DNA of 64,000 bases, from positions 57,187,283-57,251,282 of the forward strand of contig OX387182.1 of NCBI GenBank assembly GCA_947561395.2, given 5' to 3'. This document shows, one piece after another, positions 11,370 through 21,912 of the stretch. The DNA is from Buxus sempervirens (Eukaryota; Streptophyta; Magnoliopsida; Buxales; Buxaceae). Each line of letters opens with the position of its first letter. The first letter of the stretch is position 1. The notes under the pieces were generated by a model. The model saw only the letters and a program-made list of their open reading frames with translations. It ran no database searches and had not been told where the DNA came from. A program made the translations under genes and the position numbers.

Positions 11370-12225
11370 ATATTCTAGGGCTTCCAAGGGTCCCAAAAAA
11401 ATTTTTTTTTTTTGATTTGATTGATAAAAATAACCAACTAAGGTTTTCATGGAATATTCTAGGGCTTCCAAGGGTCCCAAAATTTTTTTTTTTTGATTTG
11501 ATTGATAAAAATAACCAACCAAGGTTTTCATGGAATATTCTAGGGCTTCCAAGGGTCCCAAATTTTTTTTTTGATTTGATTGATAAAAATAACCAACCAA
11601 GGTTTTCATGGAATATTCTAGGGCTTCCAAGGGTCCCAATTTTTTTTTTTTTTTGATTTGATTGACAAAAATAACCAACCAAGGTTTTCATGGAATATTC
11701 TAGGGCTTCCAAGGGTCCCAATTTTTTTTTTTTGATTTGATTGATAAAAATAACCAACCAAGGTTTTCATGGAATATTCTAGGGCTTCCAAGGGTCCCAC
11801 AAATGTTTTGATTTGATTGATAAAAATAACCAACCAAAGGTGTCTTGGAATGTTCTAAGGCTTCCAAGTATCCCACAAATGTTTTGATTTAATTGATAAA
11901 AATAACCAACCAAAGGTGTCTTGAAATATTCTAGGGCTTCCAAGTATCCCACAAATGTTTTGATTTGGTTGATAAAAATAACCAACCAAAGGTGTCTTGG
12001 AATATTCTAGGGCTTCCAAGTATCCCACAAATGTTTTGATTTGATTGATAAAAATAACCAACCAAAGGTGTCTTGGAATATTCTAGGGCTTCCAAGTATC
12101 CCACAAATGTTTTGATTTGATTGATAAAAATAACCAACCAAAGGTGTCTTGGAATATTCTAGGGCTTCCAAGTATCCCACAAATGTTTTGATTTGGTTGA
12201 TAAAAATAACCAACCAAAGGTTTCT
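11370..12225. repeat. Leader minisatellite, about 76-84 bp units
   Basis: About 11-12 tandem units share the core TATTCTAGGGCTTCCAA. The left units (11371-11775) carry a variable T-tract of about 8-16 bases and repeat every 78-84 bp. The right units (11775-12225) lack the tract and repeat every 76 bp. Overlapping reading frames through the array are by-products of the repetition. Tandem repeats in Tat non-coding regions are known seeds of plant satellites. Confidence 0.92.
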
Positions 12226-12560
12226 TTTTTTTTAATTCTTTTATTTTTAATTTTTGCTGAATTTTCTCAGTTTTCAAGTTCAAAAGTTTGACTGACACAT
12301 GTTTGAGTTGAGTTGGTGTCAAAAAATATGACACCTTGGTTTCCTCTTTGATTTTCAAACTTAGGTAAAATCCTGAAAGAATATTTTATTTTATTCTTTT
12401 TTTGTTTTTCTTTTTTTTTTTTTGTATTTATTTTTTTTTTTTTGTATTTTTGGGAACAATTCTTATGTTCTTTTCGGGGTGCCTAAGGATTATCCACAGT
12501 GTTTTAGGCATTTTATTTTGAAAATTTGGGCTGAAAAGCCAATTTGTGCATTTTTGAATG

Positions 12561-12700
12561 TATCCGGTATAATATACCGGATAAGAATATGCCTTATTGT
12601 ATCCGGTCAACCTAACCGGATATCCGCATATGTCTTTGTATCCGGAAATATCTACCGGATATGATTAGAGCTGTTATTAACCGGCCTGAGTTGCCGGTTA
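12561..12700. repeat. Dyad array 2 (in the leader)
   Basis: Four 23-bp dyads at 12561-12583, 12600-12622, 12639-12661 and 12678-12700, spaced exactly 39 bp. Unit 1 extends to 11-bp arms. Unit 4 reads TAACCGGC and GCCGGTTA: two changes from the consensus half-site are mirrored in the other half, preserving the dyad. It lies between the primer site and the minisatellite. Confidence 0.9.
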
Positions 12701-13459
12701 TTGCCGAAATGGCCCTTTTTGACTCATTTTTTTCACCAGATTTGATTTTTTTTCATTCCCAATTGATGTTCACCTTAATTTGACCTTCAAACTTGCCCCA
12801 AATTGGGCTTGGACATTATATTTGCAAAATCCCCAAATTCATGAAAAGAACATGGTTTTACCTTGCCACCTTGTATTACCTTCATTTAATATGGTATTCA
12901 CATTATACCTTGGCCTGTAAAACATGCAAACGGCCTTCCCACATTTACACCCAATTTCCCCAAACGCAATTGTGTGCTTTTAGCCGAAAACGTGTTTCTC
13001 CACCTTCAAGCGTATGGTTTTTGGGTTTTGGCTTAATTGGCAACTTAGAACTCAAGTCTAGTGATGCCCGGAATCGAATCACAGATCCCATTGTCATCAC
13101 ATCATTGACTCAAATTCTAAGGTAAATGTTTTCACTTTCGCTTTCCGAAGTCACGACCTCGGTGCGCCAAGCTACACACATTCATGGTTCAACTTCCTAA
13201 TAGGTAAAGGGTAGGCTGTGCAAATTGTTTCAAGTGCTCAAGTGCAATTTTAAATTGTGGTAACATTCACAACGTCCCAGCCCCTTGCCACTCTTTTTCG
13301 TAGCCATGCATTCAATTTCAAGCCAAGGTACTAATGACAAAGATAATGAAGCTAAATACAAGCAAGCAAGCACCAAAGTAACCAAATATGCACAAAAATA
13401 TTACATGCCCAAAAAGTAGTATACAAAACATGTTATTTGTACAAACAACAACTAAACCA

Positions 13460-13960
13460 TGGAAGCATGCTTGACCCAAAAGCATTCCCTAAAATTCCAG
13501 ATTCTCATGCCTTTTTCATGCTCAAAGTGTACCATTTACCCCAAATTGAAGCCTAAAATTTTAGCACTTACTTGGCATGATACAAGAAAGGTTTTGATGA
13601 TTTAAACATGCTTGAAAACCCCCAAATATGCACTGAAATTTCCAGAATTTTCATGCTCAAAAGTGCATCCCTTATACCCCAAATTAATGCCTAAAAGTTT
13701 AGCTACTACTTGACATGCTATATTGGTGAACATGCTAAAAAAATCTACAATGTGCACTAAAATTCCAGATTTCATGCTCTTGGTTTTCATGCTCAAATCA
13801 AATCCCCCTATACCCCAAATCAAAGGCATAGCATAACAAAAAATTTTTAAGCACAAAAAAGCATGCTTTATGGGAATCATGTTTGAATACCCCAAAAATT
13901 CTGAACTCCTAGATTTCATGCTTCTAATTCTCATGTTCAAACCATGGTATTCAAAATCCA
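13460..13960. repeat. Degenerate tandem repeats of about 120-140 bp in the leader
   Basis: Three to four diverged units share the order: CATGCT, then AAATTCCAGATT, then CATGCTCAAA, then TACCCCAAAT, then GCCTAAAA-type strings. Clear occurrences of the TTCCAGA motif are near 13495, 13637 and 13763. It is older and more diverged than the minisatellite at 11370-12225. Confidence 0.55.
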
Positions 13961-14196
13961 AATTAGAGCATGTTATCACCAAATGTATCAAAATCATGCT
14001 TCAAGATAGGCTTCTCCTAAATCAATCTTTAGGCAACATCAATCAAAACATACATGACTTGATCCATATAAAATTCAAAAGCATCCCAACCTGATTTGAA
14101 ATACAAGAATATACACAAATAAAGTAAACAAAATAGCAAGTATTCAAAAAGTAAAGAAAAAGCATGAACATACAAAAAAAAGGCTTAAATCCACAA

Positions 14197-14215
14197 GTCC
14201 CCAGCAGAGTCGCCA
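14197..14215 (-). promoter_or_regulatory. Primer binding site of the Tat element
   Basis: On the minus strand TGGCGACTCTGCTGGGGAC begins two bases after the LTR end. It begins with TGG, complementary to a tRNA CCA end. The sequence fits the tRNA-Arg primer reported for Ogre/Tat elements; that tRNA assignment is from memory and was not aligned here. Confidence 0.8.
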
Positions 14216-16006
14216 GTTGTGAGACATGGGAAAAAATCACCGGAGTGATCATCCCTCAGTCAACACACGGGCTCAACGCAAAAGTTGGGAGAGTCGCCAC
14301 CATTCATGATTTTGGGGTGAGAATGGACACCAAAGAGTTCAAAAGTAGGCAAAAATAGCCAAAAGAAGCATTCTAGGATAAAAATAACCCTACTTGAAAA
14401 TCAAATCCAGAGATGGGTAAGGGGATTAGATTATGAACGGGGGAAGGTGTTAGGCACCCCCATTCATCCACACGAAGTGGTTGCCAAGTGTATGTTCATG
14501 CTAAAAAGAAAATAAGAAGCTTGCTAAAAATCATGAAAAAGCCTTGAAAAGGAACAAGTGTATGATATATTCACATGGAGATCCAAATGGATTTTAGATC
14601 TCCTCTTATGTCAATATCACTTCTGGAACATTAAAGAGGTGGAAATCAAAGCACAAGTTGATCAAAACCAAGTTAAATCAAATCCGGGAAGTTTGGTAAA
14701 AAAGTATGCCATTTGCCTTAAAATCATTCAAATCCAATTTTGAATTGAACCAAACCAAATCCATTTGAAATATTAGGGTAAATAAGAGTCTCATGCAAAA
14801 TTTCCCTTCATTCCGATGAAAAATCTAGGAGTTATGCTCCTTTGAAGTTGCTGTTGGGGATTTTTAAAACTAGTAAGTGGGCAACTTTGGAAAATTGTCT
14901 AGAAAAATACACTGCATAAAAGTCCATGAATTTGGTGTGATTGAAGTTTGTATGGCCATCTTTCAACAGAAACTAGCCTCATACAAAAATCCCTTCGGAT
15001 GTGCCTTGGGTGGTCTCCCGAACAGGCCCCGAAGATCACAGATTTACCCAGAAAAGTACAAATGAACAGTTCTGAGTAAATCGGCTACCAATAATTCAAA
15101 TGGAATCCAAAAATTATGAAATCAACTGGATTTGAAAATAGACTCATAAAGGAGTACTCAGAAATAAAAATCACTCGAATCGGACTTAAAACGAACTCAT
15201 GGCGGTCCGTCGAAGTGACAAGTTCTGTACTTGGACCTGAACTGTCCACTTAACTTCGACAGAGAGGTGTCAAAAATCCGCTAAATAGAAATTTGTGAAA
15301 TTTGGTGGACATAAACTAGACAGCCTCACCTTTCCCATGGTTTTGAAATCACCCCAAAATTCATCCGGATGATGAAGTTATGGGCGTCCGAAGTAAGGGT
15401 ACAGGTGCTGTCAAGCTAAGCCACTTTTGAAGAAATCCAAATCCGAAAATTGACAAAAAGTGTGTGATTCGTGTGAGATGAATCCAAAACCTTTGAAAAA
15501 CATTTAAAAACACTCCAGAATTTGATTGAGGCCATTTATTGGAGATTTATCGCAATGAATGTAATAAATCCCCAAATGTGAGCCTATTCACCAAAAAAGT
15601 GTAATATGTGTGCAAAAGTGAAAAACCAAGCAAGATCAATACAACATGCATATAGATTCAACAAAATAGGTTCTAGCATAGCCTAGGGTTCCGTTCCATT
15701 ATCGTTTCCCTCTGTTCTCTCTCCCCGTTAAACACGGATCTTCGAAATAATCAAGGGTACTTTGATTATAGAACGGTTTTCAATCATTCAAAAGCCTTAT
15801 GCTACATGGGTTCTAGCACTAGGGTCAATCCCCAGTCTCGTTTCTCCTAGATCCCCCTTCACGTTTTACGGCTAGGGGAGTCTTGAGATACTTTGAGCCG
15901 GGGAAGGATTTCCACACATACAAACAAGGCTTTACACTACAGAAAGGTAGAAGAAGAGATCTAGATCTAGGAATGTAAAGACAGAAAATAAAAAGAAAAG
16001 TTGAGG

Positions 16007-16014
16007 CTTACCTG
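16007..16014 (-). promoter_or_regulatory. Candidate 5' splice site in the LTR
   Basis: The minus strand reads CAG|GTAAG, a near-consensus plant donor about 100 nt after the TATA box. A matching polypyrimidine-rich acceptor, TTTTTTCCTCAG|G, lies at 11249-11244 near the start of gag. If used, the pair would remove about 4.8 kb of leader, including the minisatellite. This is inferred from the sites alone. Confidence 0.4.
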
Positions 16015-16116
16015 AGTTCTGGAGGCGATTCCACAGCGGTTTTCTTCTTCTCTTGGAGTTCTTCTTTGCGAGAATTCAAAACAAGAGTTGAGTGCTTTTG
16101 CTCAAGGAGGAGGCTC

Positions 16117-16126
16117 CTATTTATAG
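16117..16126 (-). promoter_or_regulatory. TATA box of the Tat LTR
   Basis: CTATAAATAG on the minus strand, about 390 bp inside the LTR from its outer end and about 157 bp downstream of the dyad array. Its position suits a start of genomic RNA near 16090. Confidence 0.65.
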
Positions 16127-16282
16127 GCAAAGGCTAAGGTCATTGGTAGACACAACTTAATGTCTAGAACCCCTCCAACCTTAACCCTAAGGTTATTTCC
16201 GCGATTTCCCCTCATTTAATGAGGGACATGATGGTAAAAGTGAAAAGCCCTCGGAAAACCCTAATTTTGAGCAAACTTAAGG

Positions 16283-16422
16283 TATCCGGTATATCAGACC
16301 GGATAAAAAAGGGCCTTAAGGTATCCGGTACATGGTACCGGATACACTAAGGCTCACATGTATCCGGTATGAGTATCCGGATACGGGAATGAGTCCTTGT
16401 ATCCGGATTGAGTATCCGGATA
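16283..16422. repeat. Dyad array 3 (in the LTR U3 region)
   Basis: Four 23-bp dyads at 16283-16305, 16322-16344, 16361-16383 and 16400-16422, each exactly 39 bp from the next. Half-sites are TATCCGGT and ACCGGATA around a 7-bp variable centre. Unit 4 has the outer base pair swapped on both sides (TATCCGGA and TCCGGATA), so its symmetry is kept. Unit 3 has a mismatch at that pair. The array lies upstream of the LTR TATA box in the minus sense. Confidence 0.9.
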
Positions 16423-16513
16423 CAGGTAAAAGTTTATTTTCTTCAAATTCTGTGCTGGCTTTTCAGGAGATAATGATTTTTGATGATTGTTTGTGCAATT
16501 TGGGGTGTCTACA

Positions 16514-18742
16514 GCGTAATAGACGGCCGTTCACCCTAGCTCGTGAGAGCCGGGGATAGTGAACTTGCATCCAACACGATTTAGATGCCACCCTATGTGC
16601 GAGTGAGCTGCAGCAGCTCGTTCCACCGTTGCCAATGGTGAGGTCGAGACTCGATGGTTTTGTATATATAAATATATAAAATCACTAACCCCTACTAACA
16701 TTTTGATTGGATTGTACTTACCAACTCATGCGTAAGTACTCTGCTTGGAAAGAGCGACTCTAGCTAGGTCTTTCCCTATAAGCCGTAAGGTGGCAAATTG
16801 TACGCTAGTGTTATATCACCCAAGATATTCTAATCCACAAGTCATACATTAACACATCTTTGTAATTGGTTGTGGTTTATTGCCACCATGGTTTGTATTG
16901 ATTTTGATTTTATCTTTTCATTATTTCATATGACTTTTGAATACTTCTGGAAATTACTGAACTTACAGATATTGCTTAAATAAGGAATAAACTACTACAT
17001 TGTATTATAAATCTGCATCAATTGTGTTTAGCATGCTTTTGCTACTTGCAGGAAAGAAATTCTCACACATTTTGCTTTATCAATTTTGTTTTCAAAAAAA
17101 TCTTGCAGGGCGAGTACGTGCCGAGATAAACAAAGATATTGATTCAGATTTTTATTGTTCAAAGGATTATTATTTTTTGGCTAGGACTGGATTTTTTTTT
17201 TGTAATTTCTCTGATTTTTTTTGGGACATGTAAATATTGTTTATAGAGAGAGAGACTGTGAAACTTAGTGGAACTGTATCTGTGGATTTTTATTTTTGGA
17301 TATATATATACAGATCTAGGTTTTGTCAACACATACACCCATGCTTAATTTGTTTTAGATTTTAGTGCACTCTGATGTTAACTAGTTAATAAGGTTTAGA
17401 AAATGCCACTGGAACCTTACCTGATGTCTAGGAGCCAACATATATCTTTAATGAATATGTCCGGTTCCAGGTGATCACAATTTGTTTCTTTTCTTCTAAT
17501 AATTAAAAGAAATTGATGTTTGGGTTGAAGGAGACAACAAGTGCAATGCAAATGGTAATTTTCTAGGATTAACAAAAAAAAAAAAAAAGAAATATTAAGG
17601 GAAAATTGGCTTTTAGTGGTGCTTTTTAAAAATAATTTTGATTTAGTCACCAAATTCATGGTAATACAAAATAGTGATAGTTTTTGAAAAAAATTGTGAA
17701 TCAGTATATTTTGCTGTTGAGGAAGACTTTTTCCAAAAAAGCTCTCACCTGTAAAAAAATTTTTTGTTATTTATCATTAAGGAGTTTAAGAAGTGTTTTG
17801 AGGTCATTTTTGGATGAAGACTTGTGTGAACAGTAATATGACAATTATTCTCAATTAGTTTCAAAAAGTTTCATCGATTTCCAATTACCAATAATTTGAT
17901 GACTGAATCAAGATTATTTTTTAAGAAGTAACAAGCAAATGACCAATAAAATTTTTAAAATTTTAACATATGAATATATAGAGAACATCGTGCAGGGCTT
18001 GCCCGAAGTTTCTAAGACATGATAAGCCCGCCCAAAATTCTGTTGGGCTTTCCATAAGCAATTTAAGCTTGGTCTTATAGTCAACAAATCTATGACCAAA
18101 CCCATTCAAGAATGGGTTTGTCACCTCGGGCTGGGTAGGTCGCTCGGCCATGAATACCCCTTCATGTGCCCGACCCATAAACACCCCTTCGTGTACCATG
18201 CACCTTTTCATTGTGATCAGAGTAATCATATTGAGAAAAAAAAATCATTTGAAGAGAGAAAAATGATTTCTTTTAAAATGAATGCACTAATTACGTTTGG
18301 GCGTTGCATAGGTGCATGAGATATTGGATGTAGACGATTTAGGTAAAATTAAACTTAATTGAAACCAAATTTATAAATATATTTTACCAAATGGAACTGA
18401 TCGGATGTATATATATACAATTTTGTGTATATATTTGTTAAGTTTATTTATAGTTAGTATATCATATGAGAGATGAAGAGATAAGTCTTGTACATTTTAA
18501 CATTACTAGGGAATGCACGCACTACGTGTGTAGCAACAAAATTAGAAACAAATAGTGGGTGCATGGGCAGTTAGTTACTGATACACGTGGCTTAAAAAGG
18601 GTGATGTTGGAGTTAATTTAAAAGAATATGGACGGTATCTTGTGTATAGAATGTTAGGCAAAAATTAGGAGTTGGCTTTATATAGCACCATAGATAAAGT
18701 ATAGAAATTAGAAAACTCTTTTAATGTTTGTTAAATGGACTA
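16514..18742. other. No supported gene
   Basis: The flank of the Tat LTR. It is AT-rich, with a few splice-like strings near 17050-17110. A GC-richer patch at 17985-18200 is full of GGGCTTGCCCG and GCCCGCCC strings, similar in flavour to the ends of the hAT-like elements at 54005 and 55742. I see no gene with convincing coding character. Confidence 0.5.
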
Positions 18743-19004
18743 AAGTTGCATTTGGCATTGTTTTTTGGTTTTGCCTTTTCACTTTTTGAAGCAATAAACT
18801 TGTTTGGGTAGTGGATGTTTTTGCTTCTCTTGAATTGCAAAATTTTATTGCTTCTTAATTTTTCTTAAATTTTACTTCTCAAGAAAAGTAATTATATTAC
18901 TTTTTGCTTCATCATGAGAGGCAAAAGTATTTAGCATCCAAACATGCTTATTGCTTCAAAAAGCAAAAAAGCAAAAATAAAAAGCAATGCCAAACACAGC
19001 TTAA
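18743..19004. mobile_element. MITE with long terminal inverted repeats
   Basis: The left end (AAGTTGCATTTGGCATTG) and the reverse of the right end (AAGCTGTGTTTGGCATTG) match, and the match continues inward through TTTTTGAAGCAATAA on both sides, giving inverted arms of about 70 bp. No coding capacity. No clear target duplication was found, so the superfamily is uncertain; the TGTTTGG-type end resembles hAT MITEs. Confidence 0.7.
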
Positions 19005-19245
19005 AACTGAACAGAATTTATAATTTCTGTGGGGTTGATTTGGCTTTAGAGTTTTTAATTAAATTTTGGTTCTGGTTAAAGAAGTCGGTTTTGAATACCG
19101 TTTGGTTGGGTTCCATTTCGGGTTGACAATCAATAAGTTGGGCTTTCTTTTGGATTGATGTCAACCAACACCGAACCCAGTTGTACCCCTATCCTTTTCT
19201 TTAAGCAGGAATTACTACATAGGTTCTCTTCCCCACATTTGTATG

Positions 19246-19500
19246 GTTGAAAGTGATTCTCAGGTGCTTATAGTAGAAGCTTCAAATGATAAGATGGAGT
19301 GCTCTAGGAGCATCCACTGTTGGGTGAGTAGAGCTAAAATACTGCTACAGGAGTTCCAATTGGTTCACATCCTTAGACAAGGGAATTTTTTGTTGCTGAT
19401 TCTATGGCCAGAGAATTAGCATTCTCTTCAAAAACCAATCAGGTCTTCTGCACTATTTGTTCTCTATGTGGCTATCTGAGAATGGACAGGTTCAATAGGC
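19246..19500 (+). pseudogene. LINE-type RNase H C-terminal remnant
   Basis: Translation gives VESDSQVLIVEASNDK, then LLQEFQLVHILRQGNF. After a one-base shift in a T-run (about 19387) it continues FVADSMARELAFSS, the closing motifs (ESDSQ; RQGN..AD.MA) of the RVT_3 RNase H found in plant LINEs and related host proteins. It is truncated at both ends; a CACTA-like element follows directly. Confidence 0.65.
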
Positions 19501-19529
19501 GTCAAAAATCAATTGTATTTTGATTTACA

Positions 19530-19861
19530 GGCTCGATTTTTAACGGCGTTTGTCTGAAAACGCTGTTAAAAAGTTATCCTATTTTTGGCGGAAGTTGAAC
19601 CGGCAACATTGGTTCCTTTCCTGGACCGGCCACGTTTTAGTGACACTTCTAAAACGCCGCTAAAAAAGAACAGCGGCATTTGTTCATATAAAACGCCTAA
19701 TAAACAGCGGCACTTCTTATAAACGCCACTACAAGTGCCGCTAATTCAATTAGCGACAGCGGTATCAATGGCATTTTATAAAACGCCGCTAATACGTTTA
19801 GCGGCGTTTTTCTGAGCTTTTAGCGGCGCTTTGTGGCGGCCGCTAAAAGCATGATTGTAGT
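19530..19861 (-). mobile_element. CACTA-like element end with subterminal repeats
   Basis: Many copies, on both strands, of AACGCCGCTAA / TTAGCGGCGTTT in 330 bp. On the minus strand it begins ACTACAATCATGCTTTTAGC, close to a CACTA terminus. Dense short subterminal repeats of this sequence are usual for plant CACTA (En/Spm) non-autonomous elements. No transposase is present. The inner end is indistinct. Confidence 0.6.
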
Positions 19862-20440
19862 CTCTGCTTTTTCTGTATATGTATATTTATACTCTATACT
19901 TGTTGCTTTTCTCAACAGTATACAGGTTGGAGTCCAGCCATTAGTCTTAGTTCTGAGTCCTCAACTCCGATTAATTTCATAAGAGAGAAGGGCTTGTTTC
20001 ATAAGATGGGCTGATATATCAGTTGGATTATCCAACAGTGAAGACTACAGTAGCTTCATTACTCAGGACCTCTTATCGCCGTCCCAAAGACGGGATTATG
20101 TTTCACGTTACTACCACTTCAATGGAAAATGCCAACAGAGTTGCCAATGAAATAGCACCATTTTGGTTTCTAGCTATTTTGTGTAATTAGATCAAGTGTA
20201 GTATCTGTTCTTAAAAACATAATTACCTTTTGTAAGTTCTGTTATATTAATCCATAGTTACTTTTGAGAAAACAAGAAACTTTGTTTGTGTAATTAGGAA
20301 GAAGTCTATGAGGAACAAGTTAATCCTGAATAAAGAAAAGGATGGATTATAAGAGGTCATTAGATCTGATATATGGTAAAAAAAATGGAATATTGGGCAG
20401 TTCAAAAGCAATATATTCATACAATGAATGTGGATAATAT

Positions 20441-21912
20441 AAGAGGCCGTTTGGTAACGTTTTTTTAAAAAAACAGTTTGAAAACTAAAAACGTTTCAAA
20501 CTGTTTTTTGGTTTTTGAAAACAACTAACAAAAAACCCGTTTGGTAAAAATTATTGTTTTCTGGATTTTTAAAAACAAATTACAAAAAACCTGTTTGGTA
20601 AAAATGATTAAAAAAAAACAATTTAAGTTTTAAAATTATAAAAATGCATTGAAATAAAAAAACAAGTTAAGTGAATGCGAGCTTGGGCATTCCAAGAAAC
20701 AGTATTCCTTTCTGGCATCTCTTCAAACAATTTCCTTGCAGAAATCAAATCCCCGGTCCGAGGTGCAACTCGGTGCGGTTCGGTCTGAATTGGTTTTAAT
20801 CCAAGACCAAACCGAATCCAATGAGAGCTGACCCAAAATTAAACCGAACCGACTTCAAAACTGAATATGCTAAACCGAAGACCGAACCAATCAGAAATGA
20901 AAAAACAGAAACCCAACCCAACCCAGACCGTATTTGTTGAAGAGATGACTCTGAGAGAAAGCGTGACGGGCCAGGTGGAGGGAGGGGGGAATGATTCAGA
21001 GGGAAAATGATGTTCTGCACGCCCATTTTTACCTCCATATTGCTTGTTCCTCACCCATGTTCTGCAGAACAATGAAAGTTAACGAAACCCTAAGTAGAAG
21101 AACTGGTATTGTAAAAATACATTTCAAAATCAAACAGAAGGAAACAAAATCAGAAGTAGCAGTAGCAGTTCTTCAGCTACACAAACGACACCATCTCGCT
21201 TTCCCCAGAGAGCATGGACGAGCTAAGAATGTCGGAGAAAGGGCACGCCAAAATACCCCCTATTCAGGGATCCCTCCAACCACAAGCCTTTGGATGACAT
21301 GCCACTTCTGTTAACTTAACCCTCAACCCTCGCGGCGCTACCCTTATCCTACTCAATTCTCTTATTTTATTTCTCTGTTTCTTCGTCAAGTTTGTGTATG
21401 TGCAGAAACGAAGAGATCAAGGCACTGAAGAAATTAATTGGAAATGGCCAACAAGATCTCTAATTTTTCCGATCTGATTCAATGAGTGGCGACTGCTTCT
21501 TGCTTTCTGCATCCACTAACCCGAGGGAATGAGCCTGGAGAGAACACAGCTGACCACGATGGTAAAGACGAAGAAGTTGAGGAGTACGATGGAGGAGAAA
21601 CAGAAGCTGATGGAGAAGAAGAAGAAAATTTTGGGGTTTTGCAGGAGAAGAAGAATGTTGGAAGTCTCCCAGGCGGAGGAAGACGATGGGAGTCGGGGAG
21701 AATTCAAATAAAAATATTACCAAATTGCCATCGACAAAAAAAAAAAACGGTTTTGCGTTTTTAAAAGCCCACATTTTCAGTTTTAAAAAACGGGGATGAT
21801 TTTGAACCGTTTTTTTTTAAATAGTTTGAAAACGAAGAATAACAAACATGTTTTTGGTTTTCTGTGTTTAAAAACCGAAAAACGGTTTCTCAACACATTA
21901 CCAAACACCCTC
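20441..21912. mobile_element. Non-autonomous TIR element, about 1.5 kb
   Basis: The left end AGAGGCCGTTTGGTAACG and the reverse of the right end AGAGGGTGTTTGGTAATG form inverted ends. Both flanks are rich in GTTTGAAAAC and AAAAACGGTTT strings. The interior (about 20700-21770) is unrelated, includes an AACCGAA-rich patch and a weak acidic reading frame on the plus strand (21486-21764), and encodes no recognisable transposase. I found no matching target duplication. Similar AT-rich halves occur near 42655-42880 and 63212-63575. Confidence 0.6.

Larger units (their letters stand above)
12228..14196 (-). other. Remainder of the Tat leader, no gene
   Basis: Apart from one dyad array and the degenerate 120-bp repeats, this AT-rich stretch between primer site and minisatellite shows no credible coding region on either strand. 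Short frames here are interrupted and resemble nothing I recognise. Confidence 0.6.
1..16513 (-). mobile_element. Tat-lineage Ty3/gypsy LTR retrotransposon, cut by the window edge
   Basis: Read on the minus strand, the order is 5' LTR (16513-14218), primer site, long leader, gag (from 11279), aspartic protease, G-patch-like linker, reverse transcriptase, Ty3-type RNase H, a second archaeal-type RNase H, and an integrase tail ending at 4822. Two intron-bearing genes on the plus strand then occupy 1-3874. A second RNase H domain and extra antisense reading frames between pol and the 3' LTR are established marks of the Tat group (Ogre, Retand, Grande and relatives). The LTR ends are TGTAGACACCCC and CATGTCTCACA in the minus sense. 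The 3' LTR must lie left of position 1, so total length, target duplication and age cannot be read. The copy is defective: two nonsense codons in gag, frameshifts between protease and RT, and a missing integrase core. Confidence 0.9.
14218..16513 (-). repeat. 5' LTR of the Tat element
   Basis: The LTR is about 2.3 kb and is bounded by TG and CA. On the plus strand it starts TGTGAGACATGG at 14218 and ends GGGGTGTCTACA at 16513. The primer site lies two bases outside the inner end. In the minus sense it holds a four-unit dyad array 91-230 bp from its start, a TATA box at 16126-16117 and a strong 5' splice site at 16012/16011. The segment near 14449 containing GGTGTTAGGCACCCC is of a kind often seen in plant Tat LTRs. 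The outer flank starts GCGTA, a possible 5-bp target duplication that cannot be checked because the other LTR is outside the window. Confidence 0.88.

Noticed and set aside
11290..12213. Series of long overlapping minus-strand frames with repeats such as LGSPRIFHENLGWLF
   Set aside because: They are translations of the 76-84 bp minisatellite, whose period keeps frames open; no codon-level signal.
12561..12700. Regularly spaced 23-bp palindromes with 16-bp spacers resemble a short CRISPR array
   Set aside because: The DNA is clearly plant nuclear, the arrays lie inside an LTR retrotransposon, centres vary within the repeat, there are only four units and no cas genes.
13070..13200. Possible tRNA-like strings near CGAATCGAATC
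   Set aside because: No paired acceptor stem or A box at the right distance.
21486..21764. Acidic plus-strand frame (Asp/Glu-rich, 92 codons)
   Set aside because: Lies inside a non-autonomous TIR element and reflects a GAAGAAG-rich stretch; an overlapping opposite frame is equally long.
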